A DNA stretch of 64,000 bases from Crotalaria pallida (lineage: Eukaryota > Streptophyta > Magnoliopsida > Fabales > Fabaceae), in the NCBI GenBank assembly GCA_037953625.1, contig CM075651.1, forward strand, positions 124,462,501 through 124,526,500. The letters run 5' to 3'. The notes beneath the pieces were generated by a model. It was not told the DNA's origin, searched no databases, and saw only the letters and a program-made list of their open reading frames with translations. The translations under genes and the position numbers were made by a program. How positions within the stretch are numbered: position 1 is the stretch's first letter; every line of letters begins with the position of its first letter. This document shows positions 54,027-64,000 of this stretch, one piece after another.

Positions 54027-54992
54027 AGGCAAATGTGATATTACATGCAGCTTAGCAGGGTCAACCTCTATTCCCTTATGCGAAATAATGTGCCCTAAAA
54101 CTATACCTTGTTCTACCATAAAATGACATTTTTCAAAATTCAAGACAAGGTTAGTCTCAATGCACCTATTAAGCACCTTAGACAAACTTTCAAGACATGC
54201 ATCAAAAGAGGAACCATATACACTAAAATCATCCATGAAGACCTCTATGCAGTGCTCAAGTAAGTCATTAAAAATACTCATCATACATCTTTGAAAAGTG
54301 CCAGGAGCATTGCATAGGCCAAAAGGCATCTTCCTATAAGCAAATGTACCAAAAGAATAGGTAAATGTGGTCTTATGTTGGTCCTCTGGTGCAATACAGA
54401 TTTGAAAATAACCAGATAAACCATCTAAGAAGCAATAGTGAGATTTACCTACCAGGCATTCCAACATCTGATCAATGAAGGGAAGAGGAAAGTGATCCTT
54501 GCGGGTCGCCTGGTTGAGCTTCCTATAGTCAATGCAGACTCTCCAACTGTTCTGCACTCTAGTGGGAATCAGCTCATCCTTCTCATTTTTGACAACTGTC
54601 ACCCCAGACTTCTTGGGAACTACTTGAACCGGGCTTACCCAAGTGCTGTCTGAAATGGGGTAGATAATACCAGCTTGCAGCAGCTTGGTGACCTCTTTCT
54701 TCACCACATCAAGAATCTGGGGGTTCAACCGTCTCTGGGGTTGTCTCACTGGTTTAGCCCCATCCACCAATAAAATCCGATGCATGCACATGGAGGGGCT
54801 AATACCAGGTATGTCTGCCAAAGTCCATCCTATTGCCCTTTTGTTTGTTCTAATCACATCCAGCAGCTGCTTCTCTTGATCAACAGAAAGGGAGGTAGAG
54901 ATGATCACTGGAAGTTTCTGCTCATCATCCAAGTAAGCATATTTGAGATGAGGAGGAAGGGGCTTCAGGTCCAATAAAGGTGCCTGCATCAC
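54027..54992 (-). pseudogene. pol: RT (main part) of element G1
   Basis: Reverse transcriptase from the linker L-K-P-L-P-P-H-L-K-Y to the G2 insertion, with V-C-I-D-Y-R near 54540 and the F-M-D-D box near 54230-54240. The frame continues from the protease section after a single stop at 55032. The last part of RT lies at 48177 and below. Confidence 0.93.
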
Positions 54993-55031
54993 AGATGGAA
55001 CTAAAGGAACAACAGAATTGGATTCTGCCGC

Positions 55032-56357
55032 CTACACCTGAACAAATGGATTACACTCATGCATAACAGAAACGGGGTTAGGGTTAGCATGATCTGAATC
55101 TATATCATATGAATCAACAGATGCAGTAGCAGAATTTAAAAACTGGTCAATTTCAATGCATGTAGTGCACATTTCGGAATCAGAACATGCAGAACAAGTA
55201 AATGAGCTAGTGAAAGATAGCAAATCATAATCATGCAAAAAGTCTAGAACATGCTCATCAATCAGATCATCAAGCAAGTCAACATGAAAGACAGAGTGGT
55301 CATCAGAAAAATGTTTCATAGCATCAAAAATATTGAATCGAACCACTCTGTCATCAAATTCCATTGAAAGTGTACCTGCATGCACATCAATCTTGGTTCG
55401 GGCTGTTTTTAAAAATGGTCTCCCTAATATGATAGGGACAGCACTACGAGAGGTGTCCTCTTCCATATCAAGAATATAAAAATCAGCAGGAAAGATAAGT
55501 TCACCAACCCGAACCAAGACATCCTCTATCAAACCTGCGGGGTAGGCAGTAGATCTATTTTCCAAATGGATAACCACACCCGTAGGTTGAAGAGGTCCAA
55601 GTGAAAGAGACTTGAAAACAGACATAGGCATAACATTAATAGATGCTCCTAAATCTAGCAAAGCATTCTCAAATTTAGTATTACCTATGATACAAGGTAC
55701 AGAGAAAGTTCCAGGATCCTTACACTTTTCAGCAATATGAGGGGCGGGTTTACCTATAAGAGCAGAGACATTTCTTCCCATGTTGATCCTCTCATTGCCC
55801 TTGAGCTTTTGTTTGTGTGTGCATAGATCCTTCAAAAACTTTGCATACCTTGGAATCTTCTTGATTGCATCAAGAAGGGGTATGTTGACTTCCACCTTCC
55901 TGAATGTGTCGAGTATCTCTTTGTCAATCTCTTCCGTTTTCTTGCTTTGAGTCACCCCCCTTGGTGGGAAAGGAAGAGGAATGGGGGGTGGTTGTTGGGC
56001 AGCAGCAAGTGTTGTGCTTGAGGAAGGCTGAGCTGGATGGGATTTTCTGGTACTTGTGTGCTCACTCTCCTCGACCATTCGGCTCTTCTTGTTGGGTGAA
56101 AGTAGATCATCTTTGTTGAGGTCAGATTCTGGTGTGGGTGTGACAATCTGCTTCCCTGACATTAGACTAATGGCACTCACATTCTGGTTTGGGTTGATCA
56201 CTGTTTGGGATGGCAACTTGTTAGAATTCTGAGTTTGCATAGTGTTGATGGCTGTTGCCATTTGTCCCATCTGATTGGTTAAAGATTGAATGGAGGCCTC
56301 TTGTCTTTGAATGGATGCTCTAGTTTCCTGTTGGAATTGGAGATTTTGCATGGTCAT
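55032..56357 (-). pseudogene. pol: Protease section of element G1
   Basis: Gln-rich linker, then conserved V-N-I-P-L-L-D-A-I-K, protease with L-D-L-G-A-S near 55650, and an acidic spacer. Ends in TAG at 55032-55034 where the other copies have a glutamine codon. The frame at its start is offset from gag by a one-base loss near 56357. Confidence 0.92.
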
Positions 56358-56386
56358 CTATTCATCAGCTCTTCCAATGAAGGTTG

Positions 56387-57706
56387 CTACCCAGTACTAG
56401 GAGCTGGTGGTGCAGAATTAGTCTGTTGTTGGTGCTGTTGTTGTCTCTGTTGCTGGACTGTGGGAGGTACATATGGTGGTCTGGAATTGTTCTGAAATTG
56501 AACCTGTGAAGGTTGCTGCTGATCAGACCATCTCAGGTTGGGATGGTTCCTCCAACCAGGGTTGTATCTATTGGTAGAGAGATCAAAGTTCTGTGGCTGC
56601 TGGTTTCTACTGTTGAAGATGTTGGCGGCATATGCCTCAGGTTGGTCAGCACCAGTCGTTGGTTGCTGCTGCAAAGAAGGGCATGCATCTGTGGGGTGCT
56701 CAGCGGATGTGCATATGCCACATAATCTAGCAGGCAGAGACAACTTCTTTTGGTTGATGGCCAATTGAGTGACCAAAGTTGTAAGTGAATTTATCTTCTG
56801 TTCAAGCTTCTCAACCTTACCAGAACTTGTGCCAACATCATTCACTCCTCTCACTACGATTGCATCGGTGTTGCCCCTTGCATGGAATTGTTGACAATTG
56901 GAAGCCATCTTCTCAATCTTGGCTCTGGCTTCTAAAGGTGTCATGTCTCCTAGGGCACCACCACTTGCAGCATCAAGCATGTTTCTCTCCATGAGGTTGA
57001 GACCTTCATAGAAATATTGAATAAGCAGCTGCTCTGAGATCTGATGGTGGGGGCACCTCGCACACAGTCTCTTGAATCTCTCCCAATACTCGTAGAGACT
57101 TTCTCCACTTTGTTGCCTGATGTCTGATATATCCTTTCTGATTGCTGTTGTTCTGCATGCAGGGAAGAATTTCTCCAAAAATGCCCTCTTCAGGTCATCC
57201 CAGCCTGTGATAGAACCAGGGGCCAGATCGTACAACCAATCCTTGGCTAGCCCCTCTAGGGAGTGTGGGAATGCCTTAAGACAAACATGATCCTCTTGCA
57301 CATCATGTGGTTTCATAGTAGCACACACAATGTGGAACTTCTTGAGATGTTTATGAGGATCCTCACCTGCAAGACCATTAAACTTGGGCAACAAATGAAT
57401 TAGTCCAGACTTTAGCTCATACGGGTCATCGGGATACTGGATGCACAAATCTTCAATAGTGAAATCAGGTGCAGCCAGCTCCCTCAATGTCCTCTCACGT
57501 GGTGGAGGTTGAGCCATATTTTCAGAATAAACAGAATCAGAATCAGAATTTATAGAAATAGAAGAAAAAGAAGCAGACTCACTAATTAAAGACTCAATAG
57601 ACTCACTACATATGGACTGGTTCCTATTTTGTCTAACTAATCTGTGATAAGTCCTATCAATTTCAGGGTTGTAAGGAAGCAAGTAGCTTGGGTTACCCCT
57701 AGTCAT
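56387..57706 (-). pseudogene. gag: Gag of element G1
   Basis: Starts M-T-R-G-N as in C and F. Capsid domain about residues 100-215, zinc knuckle C-G-I-C...H-P-T-D-A-C near residue 330, Gln/Pro-rich tail. A stop at 56387-56389 replaces a glutamine codon, followed by the one-base deletion near 56357. Gag itself is otherwise whole and slightly longer in its Gln run than in C. Confidence 0.93.
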
Positions 57707-58410
57707 GTACTGAACAGAACATCATTAAGCATAGCAAACTGTCACAGATATGCATGACCAAAATAGGCAACAAAAATTTTTTATTTTTAAAAATTTTTTT
57801 CTTTATTTTTTTCAGCACCCTAAAATCATGAAAACATATCACAGAAAGTTTGAGGACAAAATTCAAAAGGGAAGCAAGTCAAACAATTAAATCAGAGACC
57901 AAAAACTAAGAAAATAAAACTTGTAAAATAAAAAAGAAATAGTAAAACGCCTTTTTCAGGATCCAGACGAAGGGAATTTACGACAAATTCTTAACTATCA
58001 GATTATTCAGAAAATTCCCTTCGATTTGATATAAAATTCGTCAAATTCCGAGTTACGGGTCAAAAGTTGCGACGGTTTGAAGAAAGTGCTGCTAAAACTT
58101 GGAAAATTTTTCTGGAACTCACAACCAGTGATGACCTGAGTGATCGTGGTGCCTTAAAACCTTTTTATATGATAAAAGTAGTGTGGATATAAATTTTCGT
58201 GCAAAAATTCCACCCACAACTATGTGAACTAGCAACCACAGAATCAATCAAATACACTAATTGCAACAAAATAGCAAAACAGCAAACAGTGCAACTTCAA
58301 TCAGTTATCAGAATTGACTACTAGACCCTAAATCAGACACGACACACTATAATAACTATACTAACTACGACACTAACTAACTACTAATGACCTTTGGCAA
58401 GAACCGATAT
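57707..58410 (-). other. 5' leader of element G1
   Basis: About 700 bases, colinear with the leaders of C and F. It has a local rearrangement near 57970-58000 relative to C (different sequence around 'acgacaaattcttaactatc'). Confidence 0.8.
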
Positions 58411-58428
58411 TCCCCAGCAACGGCGCCA
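58411..58428 (-). other. Primer binding site of element G1 (tRNA-Asp)
   Basis: Complement of the tRNA-Asp 3' end with one mismatch (forward strand TCCCCAGCAACGGCGCCA), four bases inside the LTR. Confidence 0.92.
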
Positions 58429-58478
58429 AATTTGATCGAGGCCGTACCCGATACAAATAAAAAAAACAGTTTAAATAT

Positions 58479-59599
58479 TGATCGAGGCCGTACCCGATAC
58501 AAATAAAAACAGTTTAAGTATAGTACTAGGAAGTGACTCCTAGGTCGTCTCCCAAGGAATATCTTATCAAGCAAAAGGTCGAACACATAGTATGCATAGA
58601 AAACAGGGGGGTTTTTTTTGTATTGAATATTGAATAATTGAAATCAAAACAGAATTAAATCAAAACGAAGAAACAGATAAGGAAAAGCGGATAAACCCCT
58701 TTGGCTCGCGTTCACAACTCTATCATCGGTCACAAAAGATCAATTTCTTTCCTCTTCACTGTCCAACTCGTGAGAATTAAATACTAAGCGAAAATTCAAT
58801 TCTCACCCCAAAACCCAAACCTCTAATTAAGCATTAAAAGCCAAAGCATGGAGTTTTTACGAGTTTGCATAAATTAAGCATTCATACACATGGATTATCT
58901 CTATAGAATGGAACTAAGCGAACCATAACATATCAATAAGCATGAAAACAGTGAATAAAAATGAAATAGCATTAAGAATAAAACCTCAAGAGTATATGAT
59001 ACATTACCAAAGGGATTTAACCTAAGAGTTTAGCCTTCCATGAAGAATAATACCAAAAACGTGTAGAAAAGGGAAGAGAGAGAAACCCTAGCAGCCTCCA
59101 CAAGCTTGGAGAGCAAAACTAAGCCTTCTCTATGAGAGAGAATGTAAAAAAACGTGAATGGAAGGTCTCCCCAAGGGTTTACACGAATTTTGCTTTTTAA
59201 ATCACAAAACGGGCCTAAATCATGGGCCCAAATCCTAAGGAAAGCTTATCTCTAAATTAAATCTAAAAATATCTTATAGATAAAATCTAAATCTTAAAAG
59301 ATATAACTAAATCTCAACTAATCCTAAAGATAGATTACAATCTTCACTTCATCATATATCTTCTCTTCCAACATTAAATCTTCATTCCCAAAATGTCCAA
59401 AAAGCCCTTGTGCCAAATATGACCTGAAAATAGAAATAGAATTAATTAGGCTAAATAATCCCAAATTAAACAATATTCAGAATATCAGTCCAATAAACTC
59501 CAAATCACTAAATCAAGCTAAACAATGTCAAATAGGCAACAAGTATCAATAATAGGAGTAAAATAATGCAAGGAAAAATGGGAAATAAAATGCTCATCA
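58479..59599 (-). mobile_element. Athila-family solo LTR
   Basis: 1121-bp long-form LTR of the C/F type in minus orientation, flanked by perfect target duplication AATAT (58474-58478 and 59600-59604). It sits inside the 5' LTR of G1. No internal sequence, so it formed by LTR-LTR recombination after insertion. Confidence 0.95.
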
Positions 59600-59688
59600 A
59601 ATATAGTACTAGGAAGTGACTCCTAGGTCATCTCCCAAGGAATATCTTATCAAGCAAAAGGTCAAACAAATAGTATGCACAGAAAACG

Positions 59689-59713
59689 GGGGGAGGGGGG
59701 GGTGGGGGTGGGG
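59689..59713. repeat. G-rich tract in LTR of G1
   Basis: Runs of 6, 8, 5 and 5 G separated by single A or T bases. The partner LTR has only a six-G run at the same place (near 43828). It could form a G-quadruplex on the + strand. Confidence 0.85.
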
Positions 59714-60232
59714 GTTTGTATTAAATGTTGAAATCTAAAATCAAAACATAATTAAAATAAAAACGAAGTAACAGATAAGGAAAAGCGGATAAACCCCTTT
59801 GACTCACGTTCACAACTCTATCATCGGTCACAAAACGGGCCTAAATCATGGGCCAAATCCTAAGGAAAGCTAATCTCTAAATTAAATCTAAAAAATATCC
59901 TATAGAAAAAAATCTAAATCTTAAAAGATATAAACTAAATCTCAAATAATCCTAAAGATAGATTACAATCTTCACTTCATCATATATCTTCTCTTCCAAA
60001 ATTAAATCTTCACTCCCAAAATGCCCAAAAAGCCCTTGTGCCAAATATGACCTGAAAATAAAAATAGAATTAATTAGGCTAAATAATCCCAAATTAAACA
60101 ATATTCGGAATATTAGTCCAATAAACTCTAAATCACTAAATCAAGCTAAACAATGTCATATGGGCAACAAGTATCAATAATAGGAGTAAAATAATACAAG
60201 GAATAATGGGAAATAAAATGCTCATCAAGATG

Positions 60233-61089
60233 CACAAGTGATGGATGCCTGGCCTGCCTCGGTTTGGGAAAACAATTGTTCCGCCTTGGTAAAGAGTCTT
60301 CTAAGGAGTGCGAGCATTCTTCGCTACCTTGGTAAGCGTGGTGAGGATGTTTATGCTGGCGTGGCCACCGAAGGGAAGAAAAAACGACAAGAAGCTCACG
60401 CTCGGGAGGATTATTTAAACCTCCAGGTAGAAGCCTTTGAAAGAAGACTTCAAACATTGGCTGCAGAGAATGAAGGGCTACAAAAGGGTAAGCAAGAGGC
60501 TGAAGATGCCAAGGCTAGAGCCGAGGCTGACAAGGAGAAGGCTGAGAAAACTCTTCAGGAGGCCAATGAGAGGATGAGGAGGGCCGAAGAGATTCTGAAG
60601 AAGGCCGAAGAGGATGCCACAGCTCTTCGGGAGGCTATAGAGAAGGCTCGGAAAGCCGAGGAGGATGCTGCAGTGGCTCGAGAGCAACTCGAGGATGCCA
60701 AGGATGAGGCTGTCAGACTCCGAGGATCTCTAGACAAAATGAGAGCGAAAGCTCATAAGCACAAAAGGGCAGCCAAAGAGAATCTTTATAAATGGGATCA
60801 TGCAGTTGAAGACTCTTTCCTCAATACCGTCGAGCAGCTTCGTATCCTGAATCCTGGCCTCATAACCAAAGGTGTTGACCCCAACTTCAGTGTTAAAAAT
60901 GGTCGGATCGTGGGTGAGAACGGAGTCGAAATAGACATGGGTGGAGACGATCTGCCTGACCACTTTGCTGAAGAGTCCGAAGAAGGCGGGGCCGAGGGTG
61001 AACAAGGAGAAGCTGCTGCCGAAAGCAACGAAGAAGAAGAGGATGATAAATTTGATCCTGAAAGTATAGTGTTGTCCGATATAGAGTAG
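60233..61089 (+). pseudogene. Accessory ORF of element D, C-terminal part (coiled coil)
   Basis: Continues the accessory ORF after Athila G1 in the same frame and runs to TAG at 61087-61089. It has a W-E-N-N-C-S-A-L-V-K helix, a long Ala/Glu/Lys/Arg coiled coil with heptad-like spacing (about 60390-60760), then a globular stretch and a strongly acidic tail ending S-D-I-E. Coiled-coil plus acidic tails are usual in plant 'putative transposon protein' ORFs of Tat elements. No catalytic motif recognised. Both insertions into this ORF postdate the element. Confidence 0.82.
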
Positions 61090-61585
61090 ATTTACTCTTG
61101 ATTTTTAATTTATGTATTTGCCCCATTAGATGGGCTTGGACCTTTTGCTGTAACCACTTTGAATATTTATAATATCCGTTATGACTTTTTGCTTCTCTCA
61201 TATTATTCTTTTAGTTATGAATTCAAGTGTTAAGACCTCGGAACTCCGACACTCTAGCCAAGGTGGGTTCCTCTGTCCGCGATGTATAAAATGATTTTAT
61301 GCCAATCACGTTTGAATCGGGAATCTTTTAAAGTACTTGACGAGTTATAAGCTCTTGTTCGAGCTGTTTATAATCGTTCGCGTCATAAACGGTGGCTAAT
61401 CGGTTATGAGGAAAAGTACGTAAATACAATGAATTCAGAAACAGAACTTTCATTTAACTGAAGTAGTAAATACAATGGGCTCGGAGTTCCACCGAGCGTA
61501 CACCATTATCAAAAATAAACAGACCTATCACTTAGCAAAAGTAACAATGAAACTAAAAACATAATTGAAATAGGGATGAAAAACT
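61090..61585. other. Spacer between convergent ends of accessory ORF and integrase of D
   Basis: About 500 bases without ORF. The accessory ORF (+) and pol (-) converge on it, so it holds both 3' ends. I see no clear poly(A) signal. Confidence 0.6.
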
Positions 61586-62782
61586 TTAGCTGAAATACGC
61601 TTTAAGCTTTGCCACATTCCAAGTATTATTGATAAGAGCACCAGAGAGAGTTTCGAGTTTGTAAGCCCTTGTTCCCGTCTTGGAAGCTATTCGGTAGGGC
61701 CCTTCCCAGTTTTGAGTCAGTTTCCCGTCTTTAGCATTTTTTAGGCCAATGTCAGCTCTTCTTAAGACGAGGTCACCTACTTCGAATTCTCTGGGTACTA
61801 CCAAGCAATTATACTCTTTTGCTTGCATTAGCTTGGCATGTCGTTCTCGCTCGGCGGCTAGATATCTGACTTCATCAGATAGAATGAGGTCTTCACACAG
61901 TAAAGTGTTGTTGAGGGGGTTTGGTTGTTGTATGGTTCGAAATGAGGGGATGATCCTTTCCATCGGGATGACCGCGTCGCAGCTGTAGGTAAGCCGATAA
62001 GGAGTTTCCCCCGTCGAGGTTTGTATTGTGGTGCGGTACGACCAAAGTACTTCATGCAGATTATCCAACCAATTTCCCTTTGCACCAATAAGCCTCTTCT
62101 TAATTCCTTGGATGATGGTTCGATTCACTGATTTCACTTGTCCATTGGTCTGAGGATGCTCAACCGAGGAAAAATAGTGCTCCATGTTTAAAGCATTGAC
62201 CAAGTCTTGGAACGCCGTTGCTGCGAACTGAGTTCCGTTGTCAGTCACTAGAACTTGTGGAACTCCAAACCGAGCTATGACCTGCCTTTCAAAAAACTTC
62301 TGAACTTTGGCGTATGAGATAGTTGCTAGAGGCTCGGCTTCTACCCATTTGGTAAAGTAGTCTATGGCAACTACCACCCATTTCAGCTGTCCTGGTGCAG
62401 TGGGGAACTGGCCAATCAAATCCATTCCCCATTGATAGAAAGGATAGGGAGATGAAAGTGAGTGGAGTTCCTCGGCCGGCTTCTGGTACACATAGCTATG
62501 GAATTGACACTTCCCGCATCTTTTCACATGATTAATTGCATCTTGCTGAAGGGTTGGCCACTAATATCCTGCCCTCAGAATCTTTTTGGCCAATGATTTA
62601 CCCCCAACATGATGGCTTCCGATTCCTCCGTGAACCTCTTCAAGTGTCTGTTTCGCTTCAGTGGGATCCAAACATCTGAGCATAGGGCCACTGTCCCCTC
62701 GGCGAAACAAAATTCCTTCAACCAAGGCAAATTGCGACGCTTTCTTGATGAGCTTCCTAGCCTCGGTTGGATTAGTAGGCAA
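61586..62782 (-). pseudogene. pol: Integrase of element D
   Basis: Zinc-binding N-domain (H-x-G-G-I-G-S-H-H...C-G-K-C, about 62500-62650), core with G-M-D-L-I-G near 62420 and V-T-D-N-G-T-Q near 62245. The third catalytic position reads N-G-Q-V-K-S-V-N-R near 62130: lysine stands where the catalytic glutamate is expected. C-domain with G-P-Y-R-I near 61690, ending K-A-Y-F. A TAG near 62558-62560 (probably a former tyrosine codon) breaks the frame in the N-domain. Tat-type by sequence. Orientation is opposite to D gag because of the apparent inversion. Confidence 0.9.
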
Positions 62783-62818
62783 AGTTCCTTGTTCTAAGTA
62801 ACTCGTGATCGGAGCAGT

Positions 62819-64000
62819 TCAATTTGGATCCACCAAAACGGAGAGGACAACGCTAGGTCCGAGCACCATTTCCTGGATCAATGTCTTGTTATTTTCGGGG
62901 CCTTTTGTTGAAGCAAGTTTTGAAAGAATGTCTGCTCGGCCATTGCTTTCCCTTGGAATATGACAGAATTCAACTTTGCCAAACTCTGAAGACAAGAACT
63001 TCACCTTCTCCAGATACTTTTGGAGGATGGGTTCTTTGGCTTGATAATCTCCTTTGACTTGAGAGACCACCAGCTGAGAATCACTGAAAATCTTGACTTC
63101 TCGGGCCCCTACCTCCTTTGCCATCCTGAGACCAGCCATTACAGCTTCGTATTCTTCCTGATTGTTTGAAGTAGGAAATTCAAACTTCAAAGAATACTCA
63201 AGGGTCACACCATCAGAGTTTTCCAGGATTATACCAGCACCTGCCCCAAGCTTGTTGCTTGATCCATCAACGTAAATGCTCCAGTCCAAGTTTGAGCTCG
63301 TCAGTGGCTCAATAAACTCGGTGAGGAAATCAGCTAGAACCTGAGACTTCATTGCCTTCCTTGGTTCGAAAGCGATGTCGAACTCGGAAAGTTCAATGGC
63401 CCATGTTACCATTCTTCCTGCTAAGTCGGGTTTCTGGAGAATCTGGCGAATAGGTTGAGCTGTTCTGACCTTAATGTGATGACTCTGGAAGTACTGACGC
63501 AGTCTTTTGGCCGTGATGACCAAATAGAAAGCCAATTTTTCCACCTTTTGGTATCTCAGTTCTGGTCCTTGAAGCGCTCGGCTAACAAAATAAACGGGGG
63601 ATTCCTTGCCTGATTCTTCTCGAACTAAAACTGAACTGACAACTGAATCACCCACTGACAAGTATAGCAACAGAGTCTCTCTAATTACAGGGCTAGATAG
63701 GATTGGGGGGATGCCAGATATTGCTTAAGGTCAGTGAAGGCCTTTTCGCATGCATCGTTCCACTCAAACGCCTTCTCTTTTTCCTTTCTCGACAATTGGT
63801 ACGATGGTAGGGCCTTCCGAGCTGATTGGGATAAAAATCTGGAAAGAGCTGCTACCCGACCTGCCAATTGCTGTACACCCTTAATGTCAGATGGACTCTT
63901 CATCTCGAGGATATCTCGGCACTTTTCGGGGTTCGCTTCTATTTGAGCATAAATCCGAGGAATGATCCAGCGGGAACCCCAAAGGTGCATTTTTCAGGAT
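62819..64000 (-). pseudogene. pol: Second half of RT, RNase H and additional archaeal-type RNase H of element D
   Basis: From the right edge: RT thumb/connection (K-C-T-F-G-V..., with a stop and frame change near 63940-63950, then E-A-N-P-E-K-C), G-R-V-A-A-L-S-R, a frame change near 63680, first RNase H with L-L-Y-L-S-V and Y-F-V-S-R-A-L, then a second RNase H domain with Y-V-D-G-S-S-N, E-Y-E-A-V and S-D-S-Q-L-V. The second, archaeal-type RNase H is the hallmark of the Tat lineage. It ends in TGA at 62819. The edge of the window falls exactly at the point of RT where the + strand copy stops (31715). Confidence 0.9.

Larger units (their letters stand above)
43697..60227 (-). mobile_element. 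Athila/Calypso-type element G1 with three nested insertions
   Basis: 16.5-kb span in minus orientation, about 9.2 kb of its own sequence, flanked by perfect target duplication AGATG (43692-43696 and 60228-60232). 3' LTR 43697-44342; 5' LTR 58433-60227 (split by a solo LTR). Unlike C and F it keeps RNase H and integrase. Insertions: MITE 45135-45494, copia G2 48178-54026, Athila solo LTR 58479-59599. The coding frame has several stops and frame changes. Both LTRs lack the same internal block of about 460 bp present in the LTRs of C and F. Confidence 0.94.
58433..60227 (-). repeat. 5' LTR of element G1, interrupted by a solo LTR
   Basis: Pieces 58433-58478 and 59605-60227 (669 bp in all), short form with the same internal block missing as in the 3' LTR. 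A G-rich expansion at about 59689-59713 explains part of the length difference from the 646-bp partner. Confidence 0.92.

Overview
This is nuclear plant DNA, almost certainly from a legume (Phaseoleae, for example soybean or a relative). It is a dense nest of transposable elements with no convincing free-standing host gene. The legume call rests on recall of family types: Athila/Calypso-like Ty3 elements with a tRNA-Asp primer site, a Tekay-type chromovirus, a Tat-type element, SIRE-like copia gag, and a CACTA transposon with Ulp1-like coding sequence. Species is not proven. Coding regions are mostly broken by stops and frameshifts.

Left part. Bases 1-2580 are a decayed Athila pol fragment. 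Bases 2581-5441 are AT-rich and include an old antisense copia gag remnant. At 5442 a CACTA end begins (TIR plus subterminal repeats), followed by reverse-strand Ulp1-like exons. At 6944 a SIRE-like solo LTR (E) is inserted (TSD TAACC at 6939-6943 and 27413-27417). Inside E lies a Tekay gypsy element (B, 6958-25347). Inside B's right LTR lies an Athila element (C, 16573-25336, TSD GGAAT). C has one unbroken 1439-codon frame from which RNase H and the integrase core are deleted. After E comes a short stretch with a WD40 exon, probably captured by the CACTA element.

Right part. At 27689 a Tat-lineage element (D) starts: LTR, primer site, gag, protease and the first half of RT on the + strand. 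At 31715/31716 the reading breaks. From there to the window end the rest of the same kind of element is present in reverse order and orientation: an accessory ORF that would be antisense to pol, then integrase, RNase H and the second half of RT on the minus strand. The last base of the window abuts the break at 31715 exactly, so 31716-64000 looks like one inverted block.

Two insertions split the accessory ORF of D. The first is a copia solo LTR (H, 33294-43601) holding a complete but internally deleted Athila element (F, 34503-43222, TSD GTATG). The second is another Athila element (G1, 43697-60227, TSD AGATG). G1 holds a gag-only copia element (G2, 48178-54026), a 360-bp Mutator-type MITE (45135-45494, 9-bp TSD) and a solo Athila LTR (58479-59599, TSD AATAT) inside its own 5' LTR.

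Eye-counted LTR divergence agrees with the nesting order: B about 2.0%, F about 1.4%, G2 about 0.8%, C about 0.6%. The most noteworthy items are the inverted half of D, the in-frame-deleted Athila derivatives, the gag-only copia element with reiterated primer-site-like motifs, the 64-bp inverted ends of the D LTR, and arrays of short palindromes in unrelated LTRs.
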